Assembly (NCBI GenBank): GCA_001695595.3
Contig: MBPM02000048.1
Span: forward strand, 372,001-436,000
Source of the DNA: Plasmopara viticola
Taxonomy: Eukaryota > Oomycota > Peronosporomycetes > Peronosporales > Peronosporaceae
Length of the DNA: 64,000 bases
Reading direction: 5' to 3'
A model generated the notes under the pieces. The model was not told the origin of the DNA. It ran no database searches and worked only from the letters and a program-made list of their open reading frames with translations. Position 1 is the first letter of the stretch, and each line of letters begins with the position of its first letter. Below are positions 9,857 to 21,290 of this stretch, piece by piece. The translations under genes and the position numbers were made by a program.

Positions 9857-11011
9857 TTTTCGGAAAAGGTTGGGGTGACGCCCTCCTTCCAAGCGCGGGG
9901 GCTAAATGCTCGCGCGCTTCGGGCAGGTGCTCTCGGGCATCTGCAGGTCTCTAACGAGTCTCACCCTCGACGCGACGGTCTCCAGCACCAGGCCAAACCC
10001 CCTTCCACGCCCTTAACCGCGCCAATCGCATCCGGATTGGCTCCTTTAATGTGAATTCTCTAGGTTCGAAGCGCAAGAAGCACGAAACACTCCCCGAAGA
10101 TCTCCGGCGCTACCGCGTCGATATTCTTGGCCTCAGAGAAACCAAGATCTACGATAGAGGTGAGCAACGCATTGATGACTTCCTTCTAACCTTAAAAAAA
10201 AAACGAAGCCAAGACCGAAGTCACCGAAATCCGCCGCCACTGCAACCCGTCGGGCGCCACTCGACACGCCCGATCCCAAGAAGAAACCTGGCGCCACACT
10301 AAGAAGGTCGGAACACTCCTCGGCGATATTAAAGATCTATCCCGACGCAAGTCCCTGGCCACCCTCGCGCTCCACCGCCTCTGGTCCGTCTGGCTCCGCC
10401 CCACGCTCATCTCACCCAAGACCCGCATTCGATTGTACAACTCCTACGTTCTACCGATTCTGCTGTACAACTGCGCCACCTGGACTCTTACCAAGTCAGA
10501 GCTCCAAGGCCTCGAGAGTTTCCATCGCCGCCAGCTTCGCTACGCTCTTGGCTATCGCTACCCCCGACACATTTCGAATGCAAGACTCTACGACCTCTGT
10601 GATGAGCGGCCGCTGAGACTACGACTGACACAAGCTCGCTGGCGCCTGTTTGGCCATGTACTTCGTCGCAATCCCGACATTCCAGCTAACCTCCAGATGC
10701 GTGCCTACTTCTTCTCCATCGCAGCAAAATGGCGCGGACGTCCCCGCACCACGCTCCCCTTAACATCCGACCACAACCTTGTTTCCCGTGGCTCCGGCTC
10801 TCGACTCCGGATAGCACAAGACCTCGAAGTGGTACGTACCCTTGCACAAGACCGAAAGAAATGGAAGACCCTCACGACTTCGGTGCTGGATGCACTGCCC
10901 GCCGAACGAGACTCGACGTATGCGGACACCACTCTATGCCGTGGACTAGCCAGACTGAGCCTAGCACGTGCATAACTTGGCAACGCGATAACGTAATACA
11001 TTACATTACAT
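9857..11011 (+). mobile_element. Internally deleted LINE with target duplication
   Basis: Non-LTR retrotransposon bounded by an 11-bp target duplication, TAAAGTGGCAA, at 9846-9856 and 11012-11022. The 3' end is a TACATTACATTACAT-type tail. The 5' part (about 10027-10170) encodes an endonuclease start with FNVNSL and LRETK, the usual places of the catalytic Asn and Glu of EEP nucleases. Sequence then jumps near 10195 to the C-terminal end of the reverse transcriptase protein, so most of the RT domain is missing. It is the parent type for the short elements at 17949, 35144 and 49455. Confidence 0.85.
10264..10975 (+). pseudogene. LINE ORF2 C-terminal remnant
   Basis: A continuous frame reads GTLLGDIKDLSRRK, then YNSYVLPILLYNCATWTLTK, LESFHRRQLRYALGYRYP and RWRLFGHVLRR. 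This is the post-polymerase region typical of LINE reverse transcriptases. The palm domain with its catalytic YxDD motif is absent, lost in the internal deletion, so the protein cannot polymerise DNA. It lies in a more GC-rich context than the surrounding sequence. Confidence 0.8.
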
Positions 11012-11053
11012 TAAAGTGGCAAGTCAGGACGCTAGCCGAGCAGAACCTTCTAC

Positions 11054-13641
11054 TAGGGATGGGGACGTAAACGGTTTTAACGAAAAGAAAATGTGATTCC
11101 CGTTCCCGTCCAAAGTTCCCGTTCCGTTTTTTTAGACGTTGTTTGACGTCTCAGAAAGACACTGTAACCTGTCAAACCAATGGTTTAAAACCATACCATG
11201 TTCAAGCTGCACAAGCATAAGAACGGACGGGAGAAGAGTTTGTAAGACAAGTCGGCTGCTGGCACATTAAAGCTGAGGTGAGTTGTGCAAAAAGTCTATT
11301 TACAATATGTAACTCTTTAGCACGTTTCTACCGTACGTCATCAGCTACTCCTCTGGTTCCTCGCCAATCGTATTGCTGTTAAATAAAATGAGATCTCTTA
11401 GGTTGGAACAAGACAACCTATTACGCCGTGCTGTAATAATGTTTCCTGCCCACGAGAAGCAGCGCTCTGAGGGTACTGATGTAGCTACCATGCCAAAGTA
11501 TTCCCCCGCAATAGGACCTAAGAGCGGAAAATCACTGCCATTTTCGCGCCACCACTTGAGACCATCGTCAAGTTTCTGTGTTTTCAGCTTCTGCTTTTGG
11601 CACGTATTTTCTTGTGCCTTTTGATGGGATCTATCGTAGTATCGATTCACCTCTGCCTCTACTTTTGCACGAAGCGACAACCCGTTTTGCACTTGAAGGT
11701 TGAGGCGATCTTCGCTTGCGTCCAAGGAGATCAATTATAAGTTCTCTTCTTCATCGCTATTCTCATCAGAGCTCGTGCTGTAGATATCATCGACGGCATT
11801 AGCACCAGCAGAGCGCATTGCCTCGCTCACCAAGAACTCCCTCCCTTCTATTTTTTCTGTTGCGTTCAGTGACTCACCATGCACGGATTTAGGATCAAGC
11901 AAGCAGCAATATTTCAAATCCAAAGGTAATTGCTTGAATCCTTTTCGGAGCAAAAACAAGAAAAACTGACGGACGAGATGCATGCGCTCCAGCACCGAGC
12001 TATAGTAATATTCTCCAGCGTGAGCAGGCGATATTTTGGCAAATATCCTCTGATTTAATAGTCGTTTTTCAAGAAGGCGTATACATGGATATATCAATGT
12101 AGCAGTGGGGTATGTTCTACCTGATAGTGTCTTAGTTACCAGCTCGAAAAGCACGAGAAGCTTGTCGAGGCATTGGATGCTAAACCACATTTCTCCAGTG
12201 GGCCTCACAATACTTGCGTCGCTGAACTCTTCTTTGCCTTTTGCTGTCAATATAAACTCCATGAATGATTGGATACTAGGACGAAGGTGCAGAAGGCGTT
12301 GAATTATGTGATGCGCGCTATTCCAGCGGGTGGCTACATCTGAAATAACGGTAAGAGGTACGGCCACATTTTGTAGCGACTTCAACTTGTCTTTTCCTTT
12401 AAAACTTTTGTTGAAGTAGTGAACAATTTTGCGAAAGCTAGAAACATGCATTCTTGTTTCACTCATGGCTTGCTTCATAGCGTTTAGAATTGAAGTTGTT
12501 GTCCGCACACTAAGACAACCATCAAGAAGACTTCCATCCAGCGTGTCATCAGCATTAACGTCCAGTGGCTCAGATTCATGCGAAACGTTGTCTATAGAAC
12601 TTGCAATCGTTTGAGATTCGATATCTACCAATTTTTGCTCCAAGAACGCAATAGCTTCCAGTTCAATTGCAGGGTCCTCAATCCACTGCTCCTCCTCATC
12701 TTCAATGTCAGCAATATTTTCAACCTCCTCCCTACCTTCCTCGTTCCCGTCATTATACTCTTCCACATTTGTCAGTGTGCTTCCCACGAAAACTCATAAC
12801 TTCCAAAGTGTACGTCATCATCTCAAAATTGGTATTCACAAAATAAATAGTTAGCGAAATATAGCTATCTATTGCTCGAGACGTCCACATGTCGGATGTG
12901 GGAGAATAGAAGTCTGCATCTCCAGCAATCTGCGTCTTTACCAGCGATCGCTTGGACTGACAGTGATTTTGCATTTTTTCAGTAATAGTGCGGCGAGAGG
13001 GTAGCTCGTACAGACCTCTCATCGTCTGAATCAACGTCGAAAAACAAGAAGCTCCTTGTCGTCGGCAACACTTAGTGGGCGCAGTCGTTTGGCAATCCAA
13101 TCAATGAAAGCTCTTGTGGCCATCTCTTCGTCAGCTGGATCGATCTTTCTTGTTCTTTTTGTCGGAGAAAACATCATTGCATCAGATTTTCGTGTTGCAC
13201 GAAGTGCAATCGCCACTCGCCTGGATGCCTGTTCACGCTCAGCTCTGCTGAGATCTTGTGGATGTTTTTGATTCATGTGCTTTCAAATGCTGGCGCTTCT
13301 TCCTAATTTAAAGCTAAAAGAGCTTTTGCACTTTAGACAATAAGCCAAATTTGTATCAGACGATTCCCACGCCTGGTAGCTGTGCGTTTGAAGCTACAAG
13401 TCGGATATACGTCCAAAAATCGTCCTCTTTAATACGGCGCATCTTGATTAGGGGCGGCGGCGCAGGATCATTTGATGGTGGAGGCTCCATCGGGGAACGA
13501 TGCAATGTAGGCTCTTTCTTCTATCCTGTGCTCGTGTGGTGTACTATACATTAATATTGCCGGGACGTCTCAAAACGTTTGCAATACGTCAACAGATACC
13601 GGTTTAACGTTCTTATCGTTGAACTGACGTCCCCATCCCTA
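11054..13641 (-). mobile_element. hAT DNA transposon with TIRs and 8-bp target duplication
   Basis: Terminal inverted repeats are exact over 15 bases: TAGGGATGGGGACGT at 11054-11068, with its complement at 13627-13641. They are flanked by the 8-bp duplication CCTTCTAC at 11046-11053 and 13642-13649, the hAT hallmark. The element carries one transposase relic on the minus strand. It landed about 30 bases from the LINE's 3' end. Ends are intact, so it could be mobilised in trans, but its own transposase is broken. Confidence 0.93.
11345..13345 (-). pseudogene. hAT transposase, broken
   Basis: The N-terminus near 13270-13345 shows a BED-type zinc finger (CLKC spaced from KHMNQKH) with a TGA inside it. 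Pieces 13031-13276 and 12753-13100 are in different frames. The long open part 11735-12787 carries TRWNSAHHII and LLEKRLLNQR segments typical of the hAT core. It is cut by TAA at 11735-11737, in frame with the C-terminal dimerisation domain at 11345-11734 (FPLLGPIAGEYFGMVATSVP, then SERCFSWAG and RRNRLS). At least one frameshift and two nonsense codons separate it from an active transposase. Residue-level inspection of the DDE triad was not attempted. Confidence 0.85.
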
Positions 13642-13649
13642 CCTTCTAC

Positions 13650-14689
13650 GTACCATCTAATGCACCAACGGCTCAATAGCACAACTGAAAATTTTACACG
13701 GCAAAAACCTTTTCACTTATATCCATAAAGTTACACAATATAAGTCATTCTTTGTTATCGTTTAATCACCCAGTCGTAATTTTTTTTAAGGACATGTTGC
13801 AGTCCGGAGTGTCGACTCTGTTAAACCCTCTTGCGAGTACAGAGCGAATTTTTGGGTATTTTTATAATAAAACAAGTACAAATTTCTAAGTTAATACTTA
13901 GTCATTTTTAATATAGGTTAGCACCAATGACATATCGTGACTTGAAGCGAAGGTTCCGCTCTACTTGCATATAGTTTCCGCTGAAGCTGTCGCGAAATTT
14001 GAGATGAGAGGGCAACTTTTGTAGCCGGCTTTTGGAAAGCCTTCTATCGCCATTTAGATTTTTATTTGGCGTGAGCACCACAGGCACAGTTTACATTGTC
14101 AGCTTCAAAATTATGCTTTTCAGCTGCCAAGCGAGCGCACAGGAAAATGTTCTACGAGTGGCTTTTAAAGCTGCACATGTTTTACGCTGAGTGCGGTGGC
14201 CTAATGGCGTACACACTTATGTAGCATCTTAAGCAGTCATTGCACCCTCGTTAGACACGAGCTTGTGGTCAAAGTTTAGTTTGTTTTGACTGACCTTGTG
14301 CACTCTTGTCGCCATTGAGGTTATTATTTACAAGTCAAAGCGAATCGTGCACTGACGGTGATCGGAGAATGTGCATGGGGTGCGCAAAGAAAAGTCTAGT
14401 CGATCGCAAGCACGAGGCCCGGTGTTTGTAAGTGTCGTTCAGTCAAGCGTGTCATACGTAGCGTACCATTTAAATAGCACGTTTATCGCTATTATCTCTA
14501 GATTGCAGTCTATTGCACTTTGTCCCCGTAAACCTGGGGTAGTGAGCAGTCGTCAACTGTAAGGTCGTAAACTTTACTCTACCCGTCAGTCTTGCAAGAT
14601 GTATTGTTGCACGCTGAGTGCAAGAGCTAATGAAGTCTTGACCAGAGAGGTCAAACTAATACATTACATACTTGGCAAGACTAGCTAAT
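13650..14689. other. No recognisable gene
   Basis: AT-rich sequence with no credible coding region. The part 14160-14430 is a diverged match to 44370-44650; both end in a TCGATCGCAAGCACGAGG block. This suggests an old repeat, perhaps an LTR. Confidence 0.4.
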
Positions 14690-15400
14690 TTTGTGGCACG
14701 AGCTTTACCTATACGCATCGTCGTTAGAATTAATGAGGCTCGTCGAAAAACGATTAGACACATACCCTGTTTAAATGATCTAAGAAAATTTGTTAGAGCA
14801 CCGCCACGTTAAGCGTAACAAAATATAAGTCTCGGTAATGTAAGCGGATGTAAGCTTGATAAACAAATGCCTGACATTAACTGGAAAAAGCGGGCCACAC
14901 AACTTGCGCAGTATTTTGGTACAAAAGAAATGGTCTTTGTAGGCAATACTTTTTATCGTCTAAAAACAATGGCAATTATGTGCGGATTTGGACTATATTC
15001 GTCAAGTCTGGTACTAGATGGCACTAGCAGAGACTTGCGCTCCAGTTCCCGCTGTAGAATGTTTTTCTTCTAAGATAGTTTTATCAAGGAAGTGCACGAA
15101 ATGAGCGAGCGTTGCCAGCATTAAATGATAAATTGTAGGGGCTGCATCGGCGACTTTGGCTTATTAATATGACTACGAAGCAATCGTTCTGATCCATGAC
15201 TTGACCTTCAACAACCAAGGTTTTGTGTTGCCTACTAAAAGTATTTATTTCTTGTTGCGCATAGCGCTGTCAACTCAATAGTCGTTTCCTGCTACGTTGG
15301 TGATTTGGTGATGAGTACATTTTGCCACGTGAAGACTTTACTACACACTTTACGAAGTCGCAGTAAAAATCTTCAGCGCAGTAGACCTACGTTTCATCAA
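14690..15400 (+). repeat. Degraded gypsy 5'-internal fragment
   Basis: The part from 14840 to about 15370 matches 25930-26440 inside the gypsy element: ACATTAACTGG...GGTACAAAAGAAATGG and TTTACTACACACT are shared landmarks. A 68-codon open stretch at 14867-15073 (reading QLAQYFGTKEM) aligns with the gypsy copy's QLAHYFSTKEM. The 14690-14840 part resembles 57960-58100 (GAGGCTCGTCGAAA). No LTR was found beside it, so it is a broken piece. Confidence 0.5.
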
Positions 15401-15484
15401 ATATTTGAATGAAAGAAAGAAAGACAGAGGAAGAAATAATTGACCTTCTTGCCGCGCTATTTGTACTAAGGGTTGTCTCTGGGC

Positions 15485-17775
15485 ACAATCCCCAGGCCAT
15501 TTTTCGCTTCCTTACCAAAAAAAGAAAAAAAAATATCCTTCATATCAATTGCCATGCAGCCAGCATCATCATTGTTTCGGCGAATATTTAGCTCCGACAA
15601 AGGCAGAGTCGGGTACGCAGGAAAAGCGACAAGACTTCAGACGAAAGTGGACGAAGTAGAGCAATATTACTGGGAATTGAAGCGTATCTTACGAAGTACT
15701 TGACCCTGAAGTACTCTGGCCTACTGCAAGAAGCTTCGAGTCCTGGAGTCCGCATAAGTGCCAATCGCAACCACAATCGGCAAGCCAGAATAGTCACTTG
15801 CCCTTAATCCTCCAGAAGTTCGTCTAGAATGCTAAAAAGATGGTCGACTCGCCAAGAATTGAAATCGAAACACAGATATCAACCATTAACCGCTCTTGCT
15901 CGCAAACCTCGATAGCCGCTTTTTTCTGTTCCGCAAATGACAATGCAGTGTAAAAAGTCATGATCTGAAAACAACCTCCGAAGATTTTGCTTCATCTCGA
16001 CGATAAATTTTGAGCAACGGACTTCGTTGTCGAACGCAGCCAAAGCGGATGACACGCACGTGTGATACAGCAGTACCATCGTGTGCAGCTCCATTCCATT
16101 CATTCCATCACGCGCTTGACCTCTTGCTAGCATCAGTGCCAATAATTTTGATGGCAAGAATCCCAAACTTATTGCAGCAAAGTTCGGCACACGTGATCAA
16201 CAGTGCTCACGCAGTTGAATGGCAATTGAGGCAAAAAAAAGAACTACGTCGGCCCACCTCCATTCGCTAATAATATAGTTGATCAAGAGAGTCGGCACGA
16301 AAGACAGACCACTGTATGACCATGCACCACGCCAGTTTATAATTGCTGTCCAGGGAGCGTAATGTTACTTTGCTTAACGACAAAAACTGTGCAGTTGCGA
16401 AATTAACGGAATTTGGTTTGCGATACACTTAAAATCGAGTCATTGCGTCCAGTAAGATCCTTCGTTCAGTAGCCATCTTTTCAAGGTGGTGGCTACGTTG
16501 CGACGCAGACGTTAACATGAGCGTCACAACTTCAGAACGCAAATTTAGCAAAGTTTCGACGACAAAAGAGTACACAAGCCCTTACTCAATAATGTATTCT
16601 GGTGAGTAGTAGGTACAAAAGCCGAGAGGCCACACAACATTTGCCGCAGTAAAGCTTTGCCATTTCGAAAAAGCATATGAGACATCCAAAGCCGCAAGAG
16701 AGGCGCAGGCACTCGGTATTACGAAGAAAATTCTTTTAGGCCAAACTTTTTACGTGATTGAATTGCAGCTAAATGAAACTTGTTCTCCTCCATTTCATCA
16801 GCGTCACCATGCAGCCAATCAGTATTGGCAGCAAGAACAGAAGTTGTACACTCTGCAATAATTTGAACGTCAGAGAGAGCTCCAGAGTTTTGCTCGAGAC
16901 GTTTAAGCCAAAACTTCAACAGCAGTGGCAACAGCAACCGCTTTTTTTTCTGCCACGAAGCGCTAACTTTGACTTTAAAATTAATTGCCATGGACGATAC
17001 AGCGAAGAAATTCATTCCCATGAGGTGCGGAGTTGGCGACAGCAATAGGGTCTTTGTTGTCGGTACACAAGCTGATGATGCTGTCATAGCTTAACAACTT
17101 GAGTGCTGCAAATCGCAGTACTAAAGCTCCAGAAGGCGCTTTGAGCTTCTTGCAATTCCGTAGTCTTTTCATTTTGGGACATTAATCCTATCCGTAGTCT
17201 GCAACAATTTGTACTTGCGTCTGCACTGCAGAGATCAAGTCTCAGAAGGTTTCCAGTCGTCAAGCCATAGCGTCTTGCCTCGCATCGTCTCAAATTATTA
17301 TAGCACAGTGTCTTCAAGCTCACTAATGGACTTAAGCGCTTGCAAATGCGTCAAGCCACTACCCAAGTAGGTGATAACGATTGTGGATAAAGGACACGAA
17401 TAAAAGTGGCTTTTTACACCTGGTCCGCGATCTCGCGCACAGCAGCCTCTTCGTCTTGTAGCGTGAAAAAAAAGCACTCGAACAGCACTGATACATATGA
17501 TTCGCTGTAGACTGTGTTGCCTGCAGCGCACGCTGACGTACGTGATCATCAAAATAACCATATGCTTCAGTAATTTTAAACGCGCCTGATGGCGGTGGGT
17601 CAATACTGCTTCGCTTCAGGATTGCTTTCTGTATTGCTTGTTTAGCAGAGTAAAGCGGCGCGATGCAATGCCTACTTGCGTGCTGTTCAATGCAAGTGCG
17701 ACGCGGCGGCCCACCCTGCGCTTGGGATGATTAAAGTCCGCGGCTTCTTCGTGGCCTTGGTGGTGGTGACATAGC
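15485..17775 (-). pseudogene. Orphan Ipi1/TEX10-like relic
   Basis: A 2.3-kb minus-strand relic aligned end to end with those at 35616 and 61108. Pieces include 16719-17087 (MTASSACVPTTKT, FWLKRLEQNSGALSDV) and 15879-16190 (HTMVLLYHTCVSSALAAFDNE). Its N-terminal start is near 17775. Unlike the others it has no effector on its 5' side: a LINE-derived short element (17949-18275) and then the 3' flank of copy D occupy that place, so its partner was probably lost. It is frameshifted throughout. Confidence 0.55.
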
Positions 17776-17948
17776 TATGAGCAATGACTGACGTTACTGT
17801 TCATTAAATGATGAGCGGATGACGTGCGCCACAATCTTATTTCCTGCTCACCGATTATAGCGTGTGGAGAGCAACTACCGTAAATTTATTGTACCTGTAA
17901 CTTATGGTCCGTGTAAATTGTCCGGATGCATCCGTTGCATCCGTCCGT

Positions 17949-18275
17949 ATTGTATTGTAATGTATTACGTTATCGCGTTGCCAAGTTATGCACGTGCTAG
18001 GGTCAGTCTGGCTAGTCCACGGCATAGAGTGGTGTCCGCATACGTCGGGTCTCGTTCGGCGGGCAGTGCTGCCAGCTTCGAGGTCGTAAGGGCCTGCCAT
18101 TATTTTGTTCAACTCTGACTTGGTAAGAGCCCAGGTGGCGCCCTGGTGCTGGAGACCGTCGCGTCGAGGGTGAGACTCGTTCGAGACCTGCAGATGCCCG
18201 AAAGCACCTGCCCGAAGCGCGCGAGCATTTAGCCCCCGCGCTTGGAAGGAGGGCGTCACCCCAACCTTTTCCGAA
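17949..18275 (-). mobile_element. LINE-derived short non-autonomous element, copy 1
   Basis: About 327 bp on the minus strand. It consists of the LINE 5' end (GGAAAAGGTTGGGGTGACGC), a 30-base internal piece (GCGCCACCTGGGCTCTTACC) and the last 150 bases of the LINE, ending in TAATACATTACAATACA. The same two internal junctions occur in copies at 35144 and 49455. No clear target duplication was seen here. Confidence 0.8.
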
Positions 18276-18782
18276 GCTGAGGTGTAGATGTATTGGTAAT
18301 TAAAAGGTGCTATAGAAAGTGAGGTGTAGAGGGGTCGACGAAAAGTGTAGGGTGGCTAGCTCAACACTAATTGTCGATCAGCAAAAAAGCACCCACACGG
18401 TATTTGTCGTTCGAGTTTTCAGTCGTGGATGGAACCGAAGTCTTAAGTTCAAAATCTGTTGCACAGAACGATCAAATGCAAAGGCACAGAAGACAACTGT
18501 AAAACCAGGTAGCTATAAGATGTGCCAACATGACAAGTGGACGAGCACTAGTGGAGGCTCGAAACAAGAGCTACATCGATACGTGCACGCTAGCTGTTAT
18601 TTCTTTTGCTTGAAGTTTTTTATTACTGTTAACAGTCCTTGATCATGTGCTTTGATGCTCATTCGATAAAACACAAAAGGCCTGAGACAGTAAGAAAAAG
18701 CGACAAAGGATACAATGATTGTTTTTCGTAAGAATGTGTGCTTTTATAAGTGTCATTTTTTTATTGTGCGAAATTGTATCGT
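18276..18782 (-). other. 3' flank of copy D
   Basis: Non-coding downstream flank. The block GCTCGAAACAAGAGCTACAT followed by CGATACGTGCACGCTAG (18557-18593) is shared with the 3' flanks of copies A, B and E, so it marks the transcript end region of the family. Confidence 0.55.
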
Positions 18783-20711
18783 TTACATAGCTTTCAAGTG
18801 ATTTTTCGCTCGACGAGGCTGATTTAGTCTTATACTTGACCTGGAATCTTTAGTTCGACGCGTGAGCAACCACTCAGCACGTGGCATTTCGCACAGCGGA
18901 CTTTCGTTCTTGCAAAATGCGTAAAACTTGTCGTACGTTTCAAGCAGCCTCAAAAGGTAATCGGTTTTGAGTTCTAGCAAAAATTTCTCCTCATCTGCTT
19001 CTGGCTGCTTTCGGGCTGCTCTTCTCAATTCTTTCACCCGAGCCGAGCCTAATCCAGATTTCACCTCCTTTGGAGTCATAAGACACACAACATTAAGTAA
19101 AAATTGACCCGGCTTTGTGGAAGCAATTGGACTAGACCTAGCCTTCCAATTAAAAATTCTCCACATCTTTTTCGTCAGTTTAAGCATCGGTTCATAGCGA
19201 GGATCGGAACTCTCGATGAAAGCCTTGTGAATTTTAGCGACTTTAGCCTTTTCGTCCTTATTTAACGACTTATCGTAACGTGTTTCCGTCTTCTTCACGC
19301 GCCCCGTCGTCACACGTACAATCTCGTAAACCTCATTTCTGTCGCGCGATAAGTCGCCTTGCCCACCCGGAAGCAAATTCTCTTCAGAATCGAAATTACC
19401 TGGTGTTTTCAACACGTCATAATGCAAAACAGTGGATTGTTTGCCAGTTTGACTGGTTGAGGCATCAGCAATGAGAGCAGCAAGGTCTGGGGGCGTGAGT
19501 TGGTCATCGTCTCGATAAACCTCGTCGACGGTCTTGTATATAGACTTTTTGTCCGTCTCACTTAAATTGGCCTTTTTCACGGCTTTTACCACATCCTCGA
19601 GCATGGTATTTTCTGCCTTCGTCAAACTTGTCGTTTCCATCCCCGACACTGCGGAATCAGAAGCCACAATGACGCCAGACTTGGCGATTTCTCTCACCTT
19701 TAACTCTATTTGAAGCATCGACTTTAGATCTAAGTTGCTGCAGACTGCATGATTGGAAAGGCAGAAGTCGAAAAAGTCACGGTACATGCGTACCAACCTT
19801 TTCAGACTTAGCAATCGCAAAAGGCAACGCTGTATCTCCTCGTAGTTTTTCGAAGGTCGCTGTAGCAGCTCCTCCAAGTCTAGCTTCAGAACCGGCTTAG
19901 AATCGAAAATCAGCTTCTTCAGCTCTTTCAAATTCATTTTCATTAACTTCTCAATGTCACGACCGTACACATTACTCACATTTGGTTTCGAATTTTGTCT
20001 TCGATTGACAAAGCCAAGCAACTTTTTTGTCTCATTTTCTGTCGGTTTAAATCCCGCCGAGTTACGCTCAAGGTGTTCAAGATACAGTTTGTGGACGATT
20101 TGGATATTATCATCGCTCAAATTCTTTAGCGTTGATAACCTGTGGTCTCGACTGATGCTGCGTTGGACTTCCGCCGTCCCTTGAGACGCACTCGTGCGCG
20201 GTTTCTTGGGTCGAAGTTTTGAAAGTTTCTTGGGAATGGCGGAGTCCGAGACTTCGTCCAGACTGCGTTTTTTGCTCGGACGACTACTGGATACTCTAGG
20301 CTTTTTAGTGGTAGGTTTATTGGTGGTAGACGGGGGAGGGTCCTGATTTCGTAAACTGCTGTATGCGTCCAATGCTCCCGGTAAAGTCTCTTCCGGTGGG
20401 GAATTTAAATCCAAGCTTAAATGTAACGCTTTTCTCATGGTGCCTAACGCCTCCTCGCTCAATGAAGTGAGAGAGTTTCCAATGATTCTCGAGGACGCTT
20501 GCGGTGCACGCTCTTCATCAGCCGCGCTGGGCCCCAAGTCGTCGTGATGTTCACGGCTGCCCCGGAGAAATCTTCCGGATGGCGACTTAGTGTCCATACT
20601 ACCTGGTACTACACCAACATGGTAGGACGTTTGTTGGTGATCGGACTCGGCAGCTGTCCGGATGCTGTTTGTGATGAGAAGCGCAGTTGTCACGTAGAAT
20701 CCGCCGCGCAT
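18783..20711 (-). CDS. Intact RxLR effector (copy D), 642 aa
   Basis: Start ATG at 20709-20711; 642 codons without a break. Signal peptide 1-21 (MRGGFYVTTALLITNSIRTAA). RFLR at 47-50 is a canonical RxLR, followed by DEER at 65-68. LSLDLNSPP at 98-106 gives both LxLxL and DLNxxP EAR forms. Residues 147-172 are a bipartite basic cluster (KKRS, PKKLSK, RPKKPR). Module 1 (from VHKLYLEHL to MYRDFFDFC..HAVC) and module 2 (from KIHKAFIE to LLETYDKFYAFC..SPLC) flank an acidic linker. The protein ends in a basic tail. It has the best RxLR-EER match of the fully open copies. Likely secreted at the host interface and aimed at the host nucleus; that role is inferred. It is divergent from the relic at 20994-21290. 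Confidence 0.92.
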   Translation of the reverse strand: MRGGFYVTTALLITNSIRTAAESDHQQTSYHVGVVPGSMDTKSPSGRFLRGSREHHDDLGPSAADEERAPQASSRIIGNSLTSLSEEALGTMRKALHLSLDLNSPPEETLPGALDAYSSLRNQDPPPSTTNKPTTKKPRVSSSRPSKKRSLDEVSDSAIPKKLSKLRPKKPRTSASQGTAEVQRSISRDHRLSTLKNLSDDNIQIVHKLYLEHLERNSAGFKPTENETKKLLGFVNRRQNSKPNVSNVYGRDIEKLMKMNLKELKKLIFDSKPVLKLDLEELLQRPSKNYEEIQRCLLRLLSLKRLVRMYRDFFDFCLSNHAVCSNLDLKSMLQIELKVREIAKSGVIVASDSAVSGMETTSLTKAENTMLEDVVKAVKKANLSETDKKSIYKTVDEVYRDDDQLTPPDLAALIADASTSQTGKQSTVLHYDVLKTPGNFDSEENLLPGGQGDLSRDRNEVYEIVRVTTGRVKKTETRYDKSLNKDEKAKVAKIHKAFIESSDPRYEPMLKLTKKMWRIFNWKARSSPIASTKPGQFLLNVVCLMTPKEVKSGLGSARVKELRRAARKQPEADEEKFLLELKTDYLLRLLETYDKFYAFCKNESPLCEMPRAEWLLTRRTKDSRSSIRLNQPRRAKNHLKAM

Positions 20712-20751
20712 GGTGTTGATTTCCGATGTAGATTAAAAGCTTTTGGCAATA

Positions 20752-20760
20752 CGGCCAATC
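20752..20760 (-). promoter_or_regulatory. Conserved GATTGGCCG box, copy D
   Basis: Same block, 41 bases before the copy D ATG, followed by TATTGCCAAAAGC. The segment 20712-20993 is the divergent intergenic region with no other feature seen. Confidence 0.4.
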
Positions 20761-20993
20761 GTTTTGGTGAAGTAAGGTGTGACTTATTTCAGTACTGCTC
20801 ATTTTATCATCATTCATTTCAAGCGACAGCTACTATTTAATTTTTGAGGTTGATATGTATGATCTAACTAGTACTACCGGATAGCTGTCAAAGGAGTTGG
20901 GCTTTTGTACAGATAAAACTTTGTTAGAAAGGAATGTGCAAAAGGACCAAATTACTTCATTTGGTGTGGTCGCCTCATAAATCGCTTATAGCA

Positions 20994-21290
20994 GTGGCAC
21001 GCGCCGCAACCTACGCTGAGGCCAAGAAGAAGCCAGCGAAGTCTAAGCAGCCCAAGCGCAAGGCGGGCGCCGCATCGCACCGTCACGCAAGCAAGCATCA
21101 TATTGAGTCACATCAATCCACCAGCGCAAGCAGGCGCAGCGCAGGGCTCTAGGCGCTCTAAAATTGCTACAGCACGCGTGGCGAAGGAGTCGTTTGGAGC
21201 GAGACTGCGATCCAAGTGTAAAAAGCATTCCACCCGATTCGTCATTTCCTTTTGCCACACTCGTTACCACCTACTTGTGCAGTGGCTAGG
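20994..21290 (+). pseudogene. Ipi1/TEX10-like relic, partner of copy D
   Basis: A short plus-strand remnant beginning at GTG 20994: ARAATYAEAKKKPAKSKQPKRKAG, read in two pieces, the cleanest N-terminus in the window. It then goes out of frame and ends at the junction near 21290, where it meets the opposing relic 21291-21960. The junction matches that at 6640. Confidence 0.55.

Noticed and set aside
10705..11001. Minus-strand ORF in the LINE
   Set aside because: Overlaps the well supported sense RT tail; shadow.
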